Of a stretch of 6,984 nt of DNA, positions 5,487-6,984 are shown in pieces. The notes under the pieces were generated by a model, which saw nothing but the letters and a program-made list of their open reading frames with translations, did not search any database and had not been told where the DNA came from. Source of the stretch: G039029935 sp039029935 (GTDB lineage Bacteria; Chloroflexota; Anaerolineae; Caldilineales; Caldilineaceae). Position 1 is the first letter of the stretch. Every line of letters begins with the position of its first letter. The position numbers and the translations under genes are program-made. The stretch is from positions 1 through 6,984 of the forward strand of contig JBCCFC010000725.1 in assembly GCA_039029935.1 (NCBI GenBank), given 5' to 3'.

Positions 5487-6970
5487 TGCGAATCATTCTC
5501 GCCAGTCCAGAGGCCAAAGTCTGGAGCGCACGTAAACACATTCCATTGGGGCTGGGCTATCTGGCTGCGGTTCTGCGTGAAGGTGGTCACGAAGTCATGA
5601 TCTTTGACGCTTCTGTCGAAGATGTCACCGTTGACTACTACATCGACCAAGCCGAATCCTTTGGCAAACCATACGACCTCATCGGTATCACGGCAACAAC
5701 GCCGCTGATTGAGGATGCATGGGAGATGGCGGCTCTGTGTAAAAAGCGCGGGCTGATCACCGTGTTGGGTGGGCCGCACTTGACGATTATGCCGATGGAG
5801 TCGCTGGAAGCACCACACAGTGATTATGTTGATTACATTTTCAAGGGCGAGAGTGAGTATAGCTTCTTAGAGTTGATCAATCGGCTGGATGCAGGGCGTG
5901 AGCCAGAGCTAATCCCAGGCATTCACTTCCGTTATCAGAAGCACGGCAAGGATGAACTGGTCATCAGCCACGATAGCCCGATGATTCCAGATTTGGATAC
6001 ATTGCCTTTCCCAGCGCATGATCTCTTCAAGATTGATCTCTATACCAACCTGCAGCCACTCACAGACGGTCTTGATCCCAATGCGCGCAGTTTCACGATT
6101 TTGACCAGTCGTGGCTGCCCATACAAATGCACCTTCTGTTCCAAACCCGTGACAGGTGATACATGGCGGGCGCGCTCAGTCGAGAGTGTTGTGCAGGAGT
6201 GGAAGTGGTTAGTCAAAGGCTTGGGCGCAACAGAGATTGGCGTAACCGATGACATCTGGAACTTGAAACTGCCACGCGCCAAAGAACTCTGTCGCCGTTT
6301 GGTCGAGGAGGGACTACACACCGTACCTTGGGTGACAGTACATGGCATGAAGGTCAATCACACCGACCTTGAACTCTTCCAGTTGATGAAGGCGGCAGGC
6401 TGTCTGCGTGTCGGCTTTGGGGTCGAAAATGGTGACGAAGCCATGTTGCGCAATGTCATCAAAAAAGGTCAGACCACTGATATGGTGCGTGAAGGCTTTG
6501 CCAATGCCAAGGCTGCCAACTTGCAGACGATGGGCTTCTTCATCTTCGGAATGCCAGGCGACAATGAAGAAACGATGGAAAAGACCATCCAGCTTGCACT
6601 TGATCTCGATCCAAAGTTGGCAAACTTCCTGCTGGCGGCTCCATTCCCAGGCACAGCCATGTACGACCAAATCATGGAGGGCGGTCAAGTCTATGCTGAC
6701 AACTGGACCGAGTATGCCATCCACGAGCAAAAGGCGCGCTTTACCATGAACGACGGGGCCTATGACCCTGACTTGGTGCTCAAGAAATGGCGCGAAGCCT
6801 ATCGCCGCTTCTATCTCTATCGCCCAGAGCGTGTATGGGAGAAGTTAACCTTTAAGGAGAACTGGACGAATCTGCCCAATACGCTGGCACAGATGCAGCG
6901 GTTCTTTATTGGTAATAAGGATCAGGATGCACCGGAGGTTCAGGAGCAGCTAGAGAAGATTGCGGCGTAA
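5486..6970 (+). CDS. B12-binding-domain radical SAM protein, second of two paralogues
   Basis: A 494-residue protein with the same architecture as its upstream neighbour. It has a cobalamin-binding Rossmann domain (LGLGYLAAVLREGGHEVMIFDAS at about 21-43, VLGGPHLTIMP at about 93-103, no DxHxxG) and a radical SAM barrel with C211-x3-C215-x2-C218 in RGCPYKCTFCS, then EIGVTDD, FGVENGD and IFGMPGD. Both proteins share YTNLQP.TD...(.)ARSF just before the SAM motif and end in a similar '(N)W.NLP' tail, so they arose by duplication. They have diverged across the barrel (SIMPIKW against PVTGDTW after the cluster motif; ESG against ENG), which suggests different substrates or successive steps. ATG 5486 overlaps the previous TAA by one base (TAATG), with GGGAG at 5474-5478, indicating translational coupling and near-equal synthesis. 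The inferred role is one pathway with the upstream enzyme; the product is unknown. Confidence 0.9.
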   Translation: MRIILASPEAKVWSARKHIPLGLGYLAAVLREGGHEVMIFDASVEDVTVDYYIDQAESFGKPYDLIGITATTPLIEDAWEMAALCKKRGLITVLGGPHLTIMPMESLEAPHSDYVDYIFKGESEYSFLELINRLDAGREPELIPGIHFRYQKHGKDELVISHDSPMIPDLDTLPFPAHDLFKIDLYTNLQPLTDGLDPNARSFTILTSRGCPYKCTFCSKPVTGDTWRARSVESVVQEWKWLVKGLGATEIGVTDDIWNLKLPRAKELCRRLVEEGLHTVPWVTVHGMKVNHTDLELFQLMKAAGCLRVGFGVENGDEAMLRNVIKKGQTTDMVREGFANAKAANLQTMGFFIFGMPGDNEETMEKTIQLALDLDPKLANFLLAAPFPGTAMYDQIMEGGQVYADNWTEYAIHEQKARFTMNDGAYDPDLVLKKWREAYRRFYLYRPERVWEKLTFKENWTNLPNTLAQMQRFFIGNKDQDAPEVQEQLEKIAA

Positions 6971-6984
6971 TGGTGATGGCAAAG
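6970..6984 (+). CDS. Possible start of a third coupled gene (runs off the window)
   Basis: The TAA of the second radical SAM gene overlaps an ATG in the same TAATG arrangement that joins the first two genes. The frame reads Met-Val-Met-Ala-Lys with no stop before the window ends; a second in-frame ATG is at 6976. AGAGAAG at about 6952-6958 could serve as a ribosome site, though spacing is long. Five codons are too few to name a product or prove a gene. Confidence 0.35.

Noticed and set aside
6314..6730. 138-codon minus-strand open frame inside the second radical SAM gene
   Set aside because: Antisense to conserved barrel coding sequence with no family features.

Overview
The window is bacterial chromosomal DNA with dense, mostly plus-strand genes. 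It suggests a mid-GC bacterium, most likely Chloroflexota, with Cyanobacteria as the second choice. The reasons are a Uma2-type protein with a long glutamine-rich coiled-coil tail, a DUF433/DUF5615 toxin-antitoxin pair, and A-type and NFU Fe-S carriers next to B12-binding radical SAM proteins. This taxonomic call is inference from gene content only; no rRNA or marker gene is present.

Layout. (1) Bases 1-310 are the 3' end of moaA (molybdenum cofactor synthesis), ending in the classic C-terminal Gly-Gly. (2) Bases 310-2620 form an accessory block: a winged-helix protein with a Shedu-like (DUF4263) PD-(D/E)XK nuclease domain whose ATG overlaps the moaA stop, a Uma2/DUF820 protein, and an overlapping DUF433 antitoxin and DUF5615 PIN-like toxin. 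The Shedu-like gene is clearly AT-richer than its surroundings (14 G+C in 60 bases at 781-840, against 38 of 60 at 1-60 and 31 of 60 at 6241-6300), which fits recent acquisition. (3) Bases 2742-3820 hold three small, closely spaced genes: an IscA/ErpA-type Fe-S carrier, a single-domain NFU protein and a single-domain rhodanese. (4) Bases 3823-3977 are a large imperfect inverted repeat whose two arms are both arrays of 8-bp units, closed by a small perfect palindrome and followed by TTTTT. (5) Bases 3996-6970 hold two tandem paralogous B12-binding-domain radical SAM proteins joined by a TAATG stop/start overlap. The second ends in the same TAATG arrangement, so a third coupled gene may start at 6970.

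How the parts may work together. The Fe-S carriers and rhodanese could supply clusters or sulfane sulfur to the two radical SAM enzymes, which need [4Fe-4S] clusters. The substrate of the radical SAM pair cannot be read from the sequence. The repeat hairpin between the two groups may terminate or attenuate transcription, or be a mobile or slippage-made palindrome. The block between moaA and the Fe-S genes looks like a small defence/toxin-antitoxin insertion. The most interesting items are the Fe-S carrier/rhodanese/twin radical SAM cassette, the octamer-built hairpin within it, and the winged-helix Shedu-like protein fused in translation to the end of moaA.
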